From Cognatishimia activa (GTDB lineage: Bacteria; Pseudomonadota; Alphaproteobacteria; Rhodobacterales; Rhodobacteraceae), in the NCBI RefSeq assembly GCF_001458335.1, contig NZ_CYTO01000010.1, positions 83,156 through 147,155 on the forward strand: a DNA stretch of 64,000 nt, in the 5' to 3' direction. Under the pieces are notes generated by a model, which saw only the letters and a program-made list of their open reading frames with translations, had not been told where the DNA came from and searched no databases. This document shows, piece after piece, positions 17,930-26,499 of the stretch (its first letter is position 1; each line of letters starts with the position of its first letter). Position numbers and translations under genes: made by a program.

Positions 17930-18583
17930 CGCTTTTGGCTTAGTCAGCTGCATCGCCAGATTATTTGCAGGCATTTGATGGGTCTTCACGTGGTGGAGGC
18001 CCATTTTCGTGGCCCATGCAATAACGGTCTGAATGTCTTTATAGCCGATCTCTGGGTCTTGCGCCGTAAGTTTGGCATGAAAGTCTTTGTCGCCCTCGCT
18101 GCTCAGTTCACCACCGCGCATGAAAGGCCCGTAGATGAGCGCGACCCCTCCAGGATTGAGCGCGGCGCTGGCTTCAGAAATCAGAGTCTTGGCCGCGATT
18201 TCAGAGATGAGGTGCAGCAGGTTTGACAAGTAAATCAAATCAAAGGGGCCATTGGTCTCCGCCCAACCATCTTGCGTTGCGTTTAGTACATGGGCGGGCA
18301 AGATATTTTCCAAGGCGCTATCCTCTCGATAGGCATTGATGCTTGCGAGCCGATCCGGTGCGACATCTGTTGGTTGCCAAAGGATGTCGGGGCGCATTTC
18401 GGCGAACCCAATAATATGCTGGCCCGTACCGCTGGCGATTTCCAAGGCTTTCCCTGATTGAGGAGCAATGCGCGCCATGACCGCGTTAATGGCAGGTTGA
18501 TTGCGCGCCGCGGTCGGCGCGAAGAGTTTCTCGCCTTCTGTGGCTTGCGCAAAGCCCGTCGCTTCAGGGGCACGCTTTGCCAT
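17918..18583 (-). CDS. DUF938 SAM-dependent methyltransferase-like protein
   Basis: 221 residues. LEIASGTGQHIIGFA near residue 47 is the SAM-binding glycine loop, and the opening APTAARNQPAI and central NLLHLISE/YGPFMRGG match the DUF938 family. Substrate unknown. Its ATG overlaps the stop of the aldo/keto reductase by one base (TAATG), so the two are co-translated. Confidence 0.82.
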   Translation of the reverse strand: MAKRAPEATGFAQATEGEKLFAPTAARNQPAINAVMARIAPQSGKALEIASGTGQHIIGFAEMRPDILWQPTDVAPDRLASINAYREDSALENILPAHVLNATQDGWAETNGPFDLIYLSNLLHLISEIAAKTLISEASAALNPGGVALIYGPFMRGGELSSEGDKDFHAKLTAQDPEIGYKDIQTVIAWATKMGLHHVKTHQMPANNLAMQLTKPKASVR

Positions 18584-19530
18584 TATGCCTCTTCCAAACG
18601 GTCTGTCGCTGGCGCCGGGGTTGGGCTGAGGGCCGTGATCTCTTGATACAGCGCATCATCCATCTCAAAAGAAATCGCGGCAAGTGATGGCGCAAGCTGT
18701 TCGGCGGATCGGGCGGACAAGATCGGGCTGAGCCCATCGACATGTTTGGCGATCCACGCGACCGCAAGTGTCGCGGGTGCGACGCCATGATCCTCGGCCA
18801 GCGCCTTGAGGTCTCGCGCCGTTTGCCACATCCATTCTTGGCCATACCGGGCATGGTACCGGCTGTCCTCGGTCAGACGTCCATCAGTTGTGGTATCTTC
18901 AATCCCTGAATATTTGCCGGTCAAAAGACCTGCGGCAAGAGGCGAGTAGGGGGCGACGAGAATGCCTTGGTCTTTGGCCATCGGCAGGAGTTCAACCTCT
19001 ACTTGGCGTTTCACCAAGTTGTACATGGGTTGCAGGATATCGATTGTCAAATCCCGCTCCGCTGCGACGGTGACTGATTTCATCACTTGCCATGCGGCAT
19101 GGTTACTGACGCCGATGTGGCCAATTTTGCCTTGGGCTTTGAGCTCGGCCAAAGTGTCATAGGTTTCTTCTAAAGGCATGGCTGGATCGAACCTGTGTAA
19201 ATAAAGGATATCCACGTAATCCATATTCAAACGCTGCCGCGACGTGTCAAAAGCTTGTAGAATATTAGCGCGCCCTGAACCGCCCGAGTAAGCGGCTTTG
19301 GTCGCGATCACCAGATCATCGCGCATTGGGGCGGCGAACTCCCCCAAGAGGGTTTCTGAGGCTCCCTCAGTGTAAACATAGGCCGTGTCGAAATGGTTGA
19401 TCCCGGCGGCCACACAAGCATCAAACATTTCGCGGCTTGCTTTGGCATCAGCCCGTTCCCCAAATTGCATGGTGCCAAAGGTGAAGCGGCTAACTGGTGT
19501 GCCGTTTGGGGATGTGATGGGCGCTCGCAT
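18583..19530 (-). CDS. Aldo/keto reductase
   Basis: 315 residues, TIM-barrel NADPH-dependent reductase. The catalytic tetrad is visible: Asp and Tyr in FDTAYVYTEG near residues 44-49, Lys in VIATKAAYS near 74, His in YLHRFDP near 114. Cofactor segments PYSPLAAGLLTGKYSG and an SARSAEQL C-terminal stretch are standard. Start at ATG 19530 with AAAGGA upstream rather than 17 codons earlier. Substrate not predictable. Confidence 0.88.
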   Translation of the reverse strand: MRAPITSPNGTPVSRFTFGTMQFGERADAKASREMFDACVAAGINHFDTAYVYTEGASETLLGEFAAPMRDDLVIATKAAYSGGSGRANILQAFDTSRQRLNMDYVDILYLHRFDPAMPLEETYDTLAELKAQGKIGHIGVSNHAAWQVMKSVTVAAERDLTIDILQPMYNLVKRQVEVELLPMAKDQGILVAPYSPLAAGLLTGKYSGIEDTTTDGRLTEDSRYHARYGQEWMWQTARDLKALAEDHGVAPATLAVAWIAKHVDGLSPILSARSAEQLAPSLAAISFEMDDALYQEITALSPTPAPATDRLEEA

Positions 19531-19647
19531 GAATGTGTCCTTTTGTTTTTGAGTTGGCCTTTGCGTCGGCACAATGGACATGCTGTAAAGGGCTTGTGTG
19601 ACCCTATCGTGAAGGGGCGCAACGGCTTTGGCAAGCGGAGGCTTTAC

Positions 19648-20262
19648 ATGTTTGATGCGCGAATTCGCCCCTTAATTGACCCGCCTTTGAATGCGCTGGG
19701 TCGCGGGCTTGCAGGCATTGGTGTGACGGCCAATGGCGTCACGTTGGTTGGCTTTGCATTTGGTGTTTTGGCAGCAATCTTGATTGCGTTTGGGCAGCCG
19801 ATCTGGGCCTTGGTTTTCATCGCGCTCTCACGATTGGCTGACGGTCTGGACGGGGCCGTTGCCCGGGCCGCAGGGGGGAGCGATTTCGGCGGTTTTTTGG
19901 ACATCGTGTGTGATTTTGCCTTCTATGGCTTGATCCCGATGGCCTTTGTGTTCGCGGACCCGGTGACGAACGGCGCGGCGGGGGCCTTTCTGCTGTGCAG
20001 TTTCTATGTGAACGGGGCGAGCTTTCTGGCCTATGCGGTGCTTGCCGAGAAACACGAGATGGAAAGCAAAGCGCGTGGAGAGAAAGCGCTCTATTTCACA
20101 GGAGGTATTTTGGAGGGCGCAGAAACCATTGGTTTCTTTGTGCTGCTTTGCCTGTTGCCCGCTTGGTTTGCGCCACTCTCTTGGGTGTTTGGTGCCCTGT
20201 GTTTCATCACTGCCACGTCGCGTGTTATCCTCGCGTGGCGCGTGTTTGGCGCTATTCGCTAA
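19648..20262 (+). CDS. CDP-alcohol phosphatidyltransferase family protein
   Basis: 204 residues, about five or six membrane helices. The catalytic signature DGLDGAVARA...GGFLDIVCD near residues 66-90 is the family motif (D-x2-DG-x2-AR followed by Asp residues), which binds the CDP-alcohol and metal. The enzyme makes a phospholipid by swapping CMP for a polar alcohol in the inner membrane; the head group is not clear, and glycerophosphate, choline and inositol types are all possible. ATG 19648 with GGAG upstream. It overlaps the thioesterase tail to tail by 11 nt. Confidence 0.82.
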   Translation: MFDARIRPLIDPPLNALGRGLAGIGVTANGVTLVGFAFGVLAAILIAFGQPIWALVFIALSRLADGLDGAVARAAGGSDFGGFLDIVCDFAFYGLIPMAFVFADPVTNGAAGAFLLCSFYVNGASFLAYAVLAEKHEMESKARGEKALYFTGGILEGAETIGFFVLLCLLPAWFAPLSWVFGALCFITATSRVILAWRVFGAIR

Positions 20263-20722
20263 CGTCAGGCCTGTCGCGCACTGACATCAATGTGGCTGTC
20301 ATATTGGCGATGGGTTTTTCTTTATCGTCCTCGGCCGCATAAGCGGTGGCCTCTGCCACTGTAATTGTGCGACCCGATTTCACTACTTCAGCACGGAACA
20401 AAAACCGATCCCCCTGCGCCGGAGCGAGGAAATTGCTCTTAAATTCAATAGACAGAACAGCTGCATCTTCGTCCATCAACGAATGCGCTGCGTAACCACA
20501 AGCGCTGTCCATGGCGGTGGTGATCGCGCCGGCATGCATGAAACCGTGTTGCTGCGTGAAATCGGGATTGAATGGCATCGCGAGGGTGATCAGCCCCGGT
20601 TCGAGTTCGGTGATTTCGACACCCAAGCTGTGCATCGCGTTCTGCTTGGCAAAGCTTTCGCGGACCTTTGCGTCCCACCCTGCAAACCGTGGAACATGTT
20701 TTTTCGGATCATCGCTATTCAT
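20252..20722 (-). CDS. PaaI-family hotdog thioesterase
   Basis: 156 residues from ATG 20722; a TTG 12 codons earlier is the other start. The hotdog motif PDFTQQHGFMHAGAITTAMDSACGYAAH holds the active-site Asp and glycine turn, and SIEFKSNFLAPAQGDR is the following strand pair. The family hydrolyses acyl- or aryl-CoA thioesters. Substrate unknown; no phenylacetate genes nearby. Confidence 0.85.
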   Translation of the reverse strand: MNSDDPKKHVPRFAGWDAKVRESFAKQNAMHSLGVEITELEPGLITLAMPFNPDFTQQHGFMHAGAITTAMDSACGYAAHSLMDEDAAVLSIEFKSNFLAPAQGDRFLFRAEVVKSGRTITVAEATAYAAEDDKEKPIANMTATLMSVRDRPDVSE

Positions 20723-20829
20723 GGCAGCGCTTTCTCTGACCAGCTTTGAATAGGTCAACCTTTGCAGAGCCTTGTGCCAAAAGATACGGCCCTATGAGAG
20801 AACGCCACGTCATTCGTGACTTCAAAAGA

Positions 20830-20855
20830 AAAGCCCCGCCGTGGGGCGGGGCTTT
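20830..20855 (-). terminator. Rho-independent terminator of the purine operon
   Basis: An 11-bp perfect stem (AAAGCCCCGCC at 20830-20840 with GGCGGGGCTTT at 20845-20855), 4-nt loop, then CTTTTCTTTT on the minus strand. It lies 25 nt after the BMP-protein stop. Confidence 0.85.
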
Positions 20856-20879
20856 GGCGTTTAATCGTTAAGCGAATGC

Positions 20880-21950
20880 TTAGTTTGGTACGTCGCCTTC
20901 AATGCCTTCCACATAGAAGCTCATACCCGCCAAGGTGCCGTCATCCGCAGTCTCGCCTTCCGCGAGCCATGGGGTGCCGTCTTGTTTGTTAATTGGACCA
21001 GTGAAGGCGTGGTATTCGCCGGATGCCAAGGCTTCTTTCATTGCCAGCGCTTCCGCTTTCACGTCCGCAGGAACGCGGTCAGAGATTTCACCGATGCCAA
21101 CCATGCCAGCGCCGATGCCGTCCCATGTGCTCTTGGTTTCCCAAGTGCCGTCCATAACCGCTTTGGTGCGCGCGATGTAGTAAGGCGCCCAATCGTCAAT
21201 GATAGAAGACACGCGCGGGAACGGCGCGTATTCACCCATGTCAGACGCCTGACCGAATGTCACAACGTTGCCTGCCGCCTGAGCTGCGGCTTGTGGCGCG
21301 GTGGAGTCGGTGTGCTGCAGGATCACGTCCGCGCCTTGCTCGATCAGAGCTTTCGCCGCGTCTGCTTCTTTTGCAGGATCAAACCATGTGTAAGCCCAAA
21401 TGATTTTGAACTGCACATCTGGGTTCACCTTCTTGGCGTGGATGTAGGCAGAGTTAATGCCACGGATCACTTCTGGGATCGGGAAGGAAGCGATGTAACC
21501 GATGATGTTGCTCTCGGTCATATTGCCCGCGATGTGACCTTGGATCGCGCGACCTTCATAGAAACGTGCGGAATAGATGGACACGTTGTCAGAGGTTTTG
21601 TAGCCGGTTGCGTGCTCGAACTTCACGTTCGGGAATTTCTTCGCAACGTTGATGGTTGGGTCCATGTAACCAAAGGATGTGGTGAAGATCAGGTCAGCAC
21701 CTTGCAACGCCATCTGTGTGATCGCACGTTCCGCGTCAGCACCTTCTGGTACGTTCTCTTGGTAGACGGTTTCAACCTGGTCGCCGAACTCAGCCACAAC
21801 CGCCTTACGGCCTTGGTCGTGTTCATAGGTCCAGCCGCCGTCGCCCACTGGGCCAACGTAGATGAAGCCTACCTTGGTTTTCTCAGCCATTGCGGTGGTC
21901 GCAAGGCCCATTGCCACGGCAGCTGTGGCAAGCAGTTTGGTCAATTTCAT
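20880..21950 (-). CDS. BMP-family ABC transporter substrate-binding protein (nucleoside/purine)
   Basis: 356 residues with a signal peptide (MKLTKLLATAAVAMGLATTAMA) and no lipobox Cys, so soluble in the periplasm. The mature start KVGFIYVGPVGDGGWTY, plus TSFGYMD and GYIASFPIPEVIRGIN, are typical of the BMP/Med family that binds nucleosides or purines. It is the last gene of the unit with two NupP/Q-type permeases, one ATPase and xdhABC. Purine-type substrate is inferred from xdh. Confidence 0.9.
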   Translation of the reverse strand: MKLTKLLATAAVAMGLATTAMAEKTKVGFIYVGPVGDGGWTYEHDQGRKAVVAEFGDQVETVYQENVPEGADAERAITQMALQGADLIFTTSFGYMDPTINVAKKFPNVKFEHATGYKTSDNVSIYSARFYEGRAIQGHIAGNMTESNIIGYIASFPIPEVIRGINSAYIHAKKVNPDVQFKIIWAYTWFDPAKEADAAKALIEQGADVILQHTDSTAPQAAAQAAGNVVTFGQASDMGEYAPFPRVSSIIDDWAPYYIARTKAVMDGTWETKSTWDGIGAGMVGIGEISDRVPADVKAEALAMKEALASGEYHAFTGPINKQDGTPWLAEGETADDGTLAGMSFYVEGIEGDVPN

Positions 21951-21997
21951 TTGGGTTCCCCCTGTTGCAGTTTTATATTTGGCTTCTGACTGAAAGA

Positions 21998-22918
21998 TCA
22001 GTTCGAAGCGTGAAACGGACGGCCAAGCGACGCAGGAGCGGCGCTTTTGTCAGCCGACAGAATAACAAGCACGATGATCGTGATAAGATATGGCGACATT
22101 GCCAAGTACTCGACAGGGATGGCAATACCTGCCGCCTGCAAGTTGAGTTGTAGGACATTGATGCCGCCGAACAAGTAAGCGCCCAGCAAGACACGCCACG
22201 GCTTCCAGCTGGCGAAAACAACCAAAGCCAGAGCAATCCACCCAATGCCAGCGGTCATGCCTTCCGTCCATTGAGGTACGCGGATCAGGCTGATGTAGGC
22301 ACCGCCAAGCCCCGCACAGGCACCGCCAAACAAAATGGCAAGGATACGGACGCGGACAACGTGATAGCCAAGCGCGTGTGCCGCTTCGTGGTTTTCACCG
22401 ACCGCACGCAGGACCAATCCTGCACGGGTATATTTCAGCACAGCCCACACAGCGGCTGTCAGGCCAAGGCCCATATAAAGAACGATGTCATGACCAAATA
22501 GGATATGGCCGACGAAGGGCAGGTCCGAGAGAACCGGGATATCTACTTTGCCCATCACGGGCGGTTTGACGCCCACATAGCTTTGCCCCATGAGGGCGGA
22601 GAGGCCGAGACCAAAGAGCGTGAGCGCCAAGCCCGATGCCACTTGGTTTGCCAGTGCAAACTGGGTGAGAAAGGCAAAGAGCATAGACAGGATCGCCCCG
22701 CCTGCCATGGCGGCAAGGATGCCGAGGTACGGCGAACCGGTTTCGACGGAAACGGCAAAGCCGCATACCGCTCCGACGATCATCATGCCTTCGACGCCTA
22801 GGTTCAGAACGCCTGCCTTTTCCACCACGAGCTCGCCGATGGCTGCCAGCAGCAGTGGGGTCGCGGCCACCATAAGAGACGCGATCAAAAGGGTTGGGCT
22901 GATGGCTGAAAGATCCAT
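21998..22918 (-). CDS. ABC transporter permease, nucleoside/purine type
   Basis: 306 residues, eight to nine membrane helices, BPD_transp_2 family. ELVVEKAGVLNLGVEGMM near residue 28 is the conserved segment of the second permease in BMP transporters. Its ATG overlaps the stop of the upstream permease by one base. Forms the inner-membrane channel with the product of 22918-24000. Confidence 0.9.
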   Translation of the reverse strand: MDLSAISPTLLIASLMVAATPLLLAAIGELVVEKAGVLNLGVEGMMIVGAVCGFAVSVETGSPYLGILAAMAGGAILSMLFAFLTQFALANQVASGLALTLFGLGLSALMGQSYVGVKPPVMGKVDIPVLSDLPFVGHILFGHDIVLYMGLGLTAAVWAVLKYTRAGLVLRAVGENHEAAHALGYHVVRVRILAILFGGACAGLGGAYISLIRVPQWTEGMTAGIGWIALALVVFASWKPWRVLLGAYLFGGINVLQLNLQAAGIAIPVEYLAMSPYLITIIVLVILSADKSAAPASLGRPFHASN

Positions 22919-24000
22919 TATGCGGCTCCCTTAACGGCTAGTCGGATGCGGAAGTTAGAGAGAAGGTCAAGCGCCAAGAGGAAGAACAAGAGCATGCCTT
23001 GGAAGACCTGAATGGCCGCAGCTGGGAGGCCGAGGTTGGCCTGCGCGATCTCGCCGCCAATATACGTCAGCGCCATCAAGAGACCGGCCAGCAAAATGCC
23101 GATCGGATGCAGACGACCCAAGAACGCGACGATAATTGCGGTGAAGCCGTAACCAACATTGAAGTCGATGCTGATCTGGCCGGATGGACCGGAGACCTCA
23201 AACAGACCCGCGAGCCCGGCAAGTGCGCCGGAAATACCCATGCAAAGAATTGTCAGACGGGTCGGGTTTACGCCACCAAAACGCGCAGCACGTGGGGCTT
23301 CGCCGGTTAGGCGGATGTTGAAGCCCAAGATGTGTTTGTTCAGCAGGATGTAGGCGAAAGTCACGGCGATGAACGCCGCTGCCACACCCCAATGAAGGCC
23401 GGTTCCGGCCAAGATCTCTGTGTTGTGTCCACTTGGGTAATCCTGAAAGTTTCGGCTGCCCGGGAAACCATGGCCGTCAGGATTTCGTAGCAGACCCAAA
23501 GACATGGACGCCAAAAGTTGCTCGGCGACGTAAACCAGCATCAGGGAAACGAGGATCTCGTTGGTGCCAAATTTCACTTTGAGCAGGGCAGGGATCATCG
23601 ACCAGAGCATCCCTCCCAATAGGCCTGCAAGGATCATGAGTGGGAAAATGAAAACGCTCTCGGTCGGGTAAAATGCCAGACCCACCGCTGCACCACAGAT
23701 CGCACCAAGAATATACTGCCCTTCGGCGCCGATATTCCAAATCCCGGCGCGGAACCCAAGGCTCAGACCTATGGCAATCAAGATCAGTGGCCCGCCTTTC
23801 ACCAAGAGTTGTGGGCGGTAGTAAAACGAAAACTCACCAAACAGCGGATCGTAGAAAATCGTACGGATCGCTTCAATTGGGTTCTTGCCCAAAGCGGCAA
23901 ACAGCAAACCACCGGCGATCATCGTCACAATCACCGCGATGACCGGTGTAAACAGCGACCAGAACCGGCTTGGCTGCGGGCGTTTCTCCAGTTGGATCAT
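22918..24000 (-). CDS. ABC transporter permease, nucleoside/purine type
   Basis: 360 residues, about ten membrane helices, BPD_transp_2 family. The conserved FRAGIWNIGAEGQY near residue 84 is the ATPase-coupling segment of the larger permease in BMP-type systems. Start overlaps the ATPase stop (ATGA), so translation is coupled. Confidence 0.9.
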   Translation of the reverse strand: MIQLEKRPQPSRFWSLFTPVIAVIVTMIAGGLLFAALGKNPIEAIRTIFYDPLFGEFSFYYRPQLLVKGGPLILIAIGLSLGFRAGIWNIGAEGQYILGAICGAAVGLAFYPTESVFIFPLMILAGLLGGMLWSMIPALLKVKFGTNEILVSLMLVYVAEQLLASMSLGLLRNPDGHGFPGSRNFQDYPSGHNTEILAGTGLHWGVAAAFIAVTFAYILLNKHILGFNIRLTGEAPRAARFGGVNPTRLTILCMGISGALAGLAGLFEVSGPSGQISIDFNVGYGFTAIIVAFLGRLHPIGILLAGLLMALTYIGGEIAQANLGLPAAAIQVFQGMLLFFLLALDLLSNFRIRLAVKGAA

Positions 24001-25541
24001 GCGCTTGCCTCCTGTTCAACGGTTTCCTCACCAGCGACATGCATGCCGTGGCTTCCGCCCATCATGAGGCCGATTTCATCAATTGTGAGGCCTGATGTCG
24101 GACGCAGCTCAGACAGACGTCCCTCATTCAGAGCGCCGAAGCGATCAGAGATTTCCATAAGCTCATCAAGGTCCTGGCTGATCACTACGATTGCCGCGCC
24201 TTTGGCCGCCAGATCCATCAAAGATTGCCGGATAGCCGCCGCCGCTGCGGCATCTACGCCCCATGTCGGCTGGTTCACGATCAACACTTCAGGGTCTTGC
24301 AAAACCTCGCGGCCAATCACGAATTTCTGCAAGTTGCCGCCTGAAAGCGCACGCGCCGCGCGGTCAGATCCCGGGGTGCGCACGTCAAATTCTGAAATGA
24401 TCTGATCGGCAAATTCTGTCGCGCCTTTCCAGTTCACGAACCCTTTCTTGGTCAGGTCTTGGCGGATTGCGCCGGTTAGAAGGGCGTTCTCGACCAGGCT
24501 CATATTTGGCGCAGCCGCATGGCCCAGCCGTTCCTCTGGTGCCGCCAAAGTTCCGATGCCACGTCGTTGGTTGGGGCCTAAATTGCCTACCGCATCGCCG
24601 CGGATCGTGACGGCGGTGGCGGCCGTCAGAAGCTCGCCTGACAAAGCCGCCAGCAATTCGTCCTGACCATTGCCAGCGACGCCTCCAAGACCAAGGATTT
24701 CTCCGGCGCTTACGGAAAAGCTGATGTTTTTCAACGATGTGCCGAATGGGTTCCCAGAGGCAGCGCTCAAGTCGTCCACCTGAAGGACGACCTCACCACC
24801 ATCTTGCGCAGTCCGTGTTGGGGTCTGCAATGTGTCGCCCACCATCATCTCGGCCATATCACGGGCAGAGGTTTGAGCAGGCACACATTCGCCCACATTC
24901 TTGCCAAGCCGCAGAATGGTCGCGTGGTCACACAGCGTACGGATCTCTTCCAGTTTGTGAGAGATATATAGGATCGAGGTGCCTTCAGATTTCAATTTCC
25001 GAAGGGTTTGAAACAGGATTTCAACCTCTTGAGGCGTCAAAACCGAGGTCGGCTCATCCATGATCAAAAGCTTCGGGTCCTGCAAAAGACAGCGAATGAT
25101 CTCAACCCGTTGACGCTCGCCAGCGGATAGGTCGCCGACAGTTCTATCTGGATCTAGTGGCAGTCCATAGTTTTCACTGACATCTTTAATCCGCTTCGCT
25201 AGGTCGCGCATCGGTGGTGGGTTTTCCATGCCCAGAGCAACATTTTCCGCCACATTCAACGCGTCAAAAAGTGAGAAGTGTTGGAACACCATTGCGACAC
25301 CGCTCCCGCGGGCAGCGCGGGGTTCGGCAGGGGCGAAGGCGTTGCCTTGCCATGTCATTGTACCGCTATCTGGTTTCACCAGACCGTAGATCATTTTAAC
25401 GAGGGTGGATTTGCCGGCGCCGTTCTCGCCCAAAAGCGCGTGAACCTCCCCTTCAGCGATGTCAAAAGACACGTCGTCATTTGCGACAACACCAGGGTAG
25501 GCTTTGGTCAGCCCTTGGATCGAAAGCAGCGGTGTGTTCAT
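23997..25541 (-). CDS. ABC transporter ATP-binding protein, double-domain (nucleoside/purine type)
   Basis: 514 residues with two ABC domains. Domain 1 (about 5-240) has an intact Walker A GENGAGKST, signature LSAGERQRVE and Walker B LLIMDEPTS. Domain 2 (about 260-500) has a degenerate Walker A (GVAGNGQDELL) but a good LSGGNLQKFV signature, as in RbsA- and NupO-type proteins with one active site. Start at ATG 25541 with GAGGGA upstream; 13 nt after xdhC. Energises import through the two permeases. Confidence 0.92.
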   Translation of the reverse strand: MNTPLLSIQGLTKAYPGVVANDDVSFDIAEGEVHALLGENGAGKSTLVKMIYGLVKPDSGTMTWQGNAFAPAEPRAARGSGVAMVFQHFSLFDALNVAENVALGMENPPPMRDLAKRIKDVSENYGLPLDPDRTVGDLSAGERQRVEIIRCLLQDPKLLIMDEPTSVLTPQEVEILFQTLRKLKSEGTSILYISHKLEEIRTLCDHATILRLGKNVGECVPAQTSARDMAEMMVGDTLQTPTRTAQDGGEVVLQVDDLSAASGNPFGTSLKNISFSVSAGEILGLGGVAGNGQDELLAALSGELLTAATAVTIRGDAVGNLGPNQRRGIGTLAAPEERLGHAAAPNMSLVENALLTGAIRQDLTKKGFVNWKGATEFADQIISEFDVRTPGSDRAARALSGGNLQKFVIGREVLQDPEVLIVNQPTWGVDAAAAAAIRQSLMDLAAKGAAIVVISQDLDELMEISDRFGALNEGRLSELRPTSGLTIDEIGLMMGGSHGMHVAGEETVEQEASA

Positions 25542-25554
25542 TCCGTTTTGTCCC

Positions 25555-26499
25555 TCATCCGAAATTTTTCCACCCAAGCGTCTGTTCTTGACCAGACTTC
25601 AATAGCTTAGCGGCGACCCCAATTGCAATTGCTTGCGGGTGTTTGCCCAAGGAAGGGTCACCGATCGGGCAGGTGATGCGTGAAATTTGATCATTTGAAT
25701 GGCCCAGATCACGCAAGCGCTTTTGGAACCGCGTCCATTTGGTCTTGGACCCAATAAGTCCAGTGAATGCAAAGTCTTGTTGCAGCAAGTGGTGACACAG
25801 ATTCAGATCAAGCGCGTGTGAGAAAGTCACGATCAGATGATGCGCGTCGCACGGCGCATGTTTGACCACTTGTGATGGGTCCGCCGCAACGAGCGGATCT
25901 ACCGCGTCAGGAATGGTCTCCGGATAACGGGACTGTTCGGTGTCGATCCACGTGATGCCGAAACCGGGCAGGGGCGTAAACACATCCACAAATGCGCGCC
26001 CAACATGTCCAGCGCCCCAGATCCATAGGGGTTTTTGTGTCGGCGTGACGGGTTCGATGAACCACCCGTCGACCAATTGCGGTGCAATGCCTGCCCCTTG
26101 CGAACGGGCATCTGATACTTCGCGGCGCATATTAAAAGGCATGGGAGCGTCGCCCGACACGCGGCGGGCAAACACCGTGCCGTCGATTTGATTTATCCTC
26201 TCGTGGTCAAACCGCTCCGTGACCAATGTGACCGCGCCGCCGCAGCATTGGCCGAGTGCGGGTCCCAGCGGGTGCGATGAACGCTTCAGGTGTTTGCCAT
26301 CTGCTAACATCTGGCGCGCAGTTTTGGTGGCTTCAAATTCCAAGGTGCCGCCGCCGATTGTGCCCGCTTGCCCATCCGCCCAGACAATCATCGCGGATCC
26401 CACTTCGCGGGGGGCAGAGCCTTTGACCTCAGCGGTGACAACCCGCATGCAAGGCCCGTGCTGGGCGGTAAGGCCTATGAGCGCCGCGCGATCAAGCAT
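25555..26499 (-). CDS. xdhC: Xanthine dehydrogenase accessory protein XdhC
   Basis: 314 residues. XdhC-type proteins bind the molybdenum cofactor, aid its sulfuration and insert it into XdhB. GSAPREVGSAMIV near residue 27, GGGTLEFEA near 48, GQCCGG near 82 and the Rossmann IWGAGHVGRAFV near 160 match the family. The ATG at 26499 overlaps the xdhB stop by 8 nt; a longer frame would add 30 residues from inside xdhB. Confidence 0.92.
   Translation of the reverse strand: MLDRAALIGLTAQHGPCMRVVTAEVKGSAPREVGSAMIVWADGQAGTIGGGTLEFEATKTARQMLADGKHLKRSSHPLGPALGQCCGGAVTLVTERFDHERINQIDGTVFARRVSGDAPMPFNMRREVSDARSQGAGIAPQLVDGWFIEPVTPTQKPLWIWGAGHVGRAFVDVFTPLPGFGITWIDTEQSRYPETIPDAVDPLVAADPSQVVKHAPCDAHHLIVTFSHALDLNLCHHLLQQDFAFTGLIGSKTKWTRFQKRLRDLGHSNDQISRITCPIGDPSLGKHPQAIAIGVAAKLLKSGQEQTLGWKNFG

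Noticed and set aside
20982-21989. 335-codon open frame antisense to the BMP protein
   Set aside because: His/Arg/Val-rich shadow of a conserved gene.
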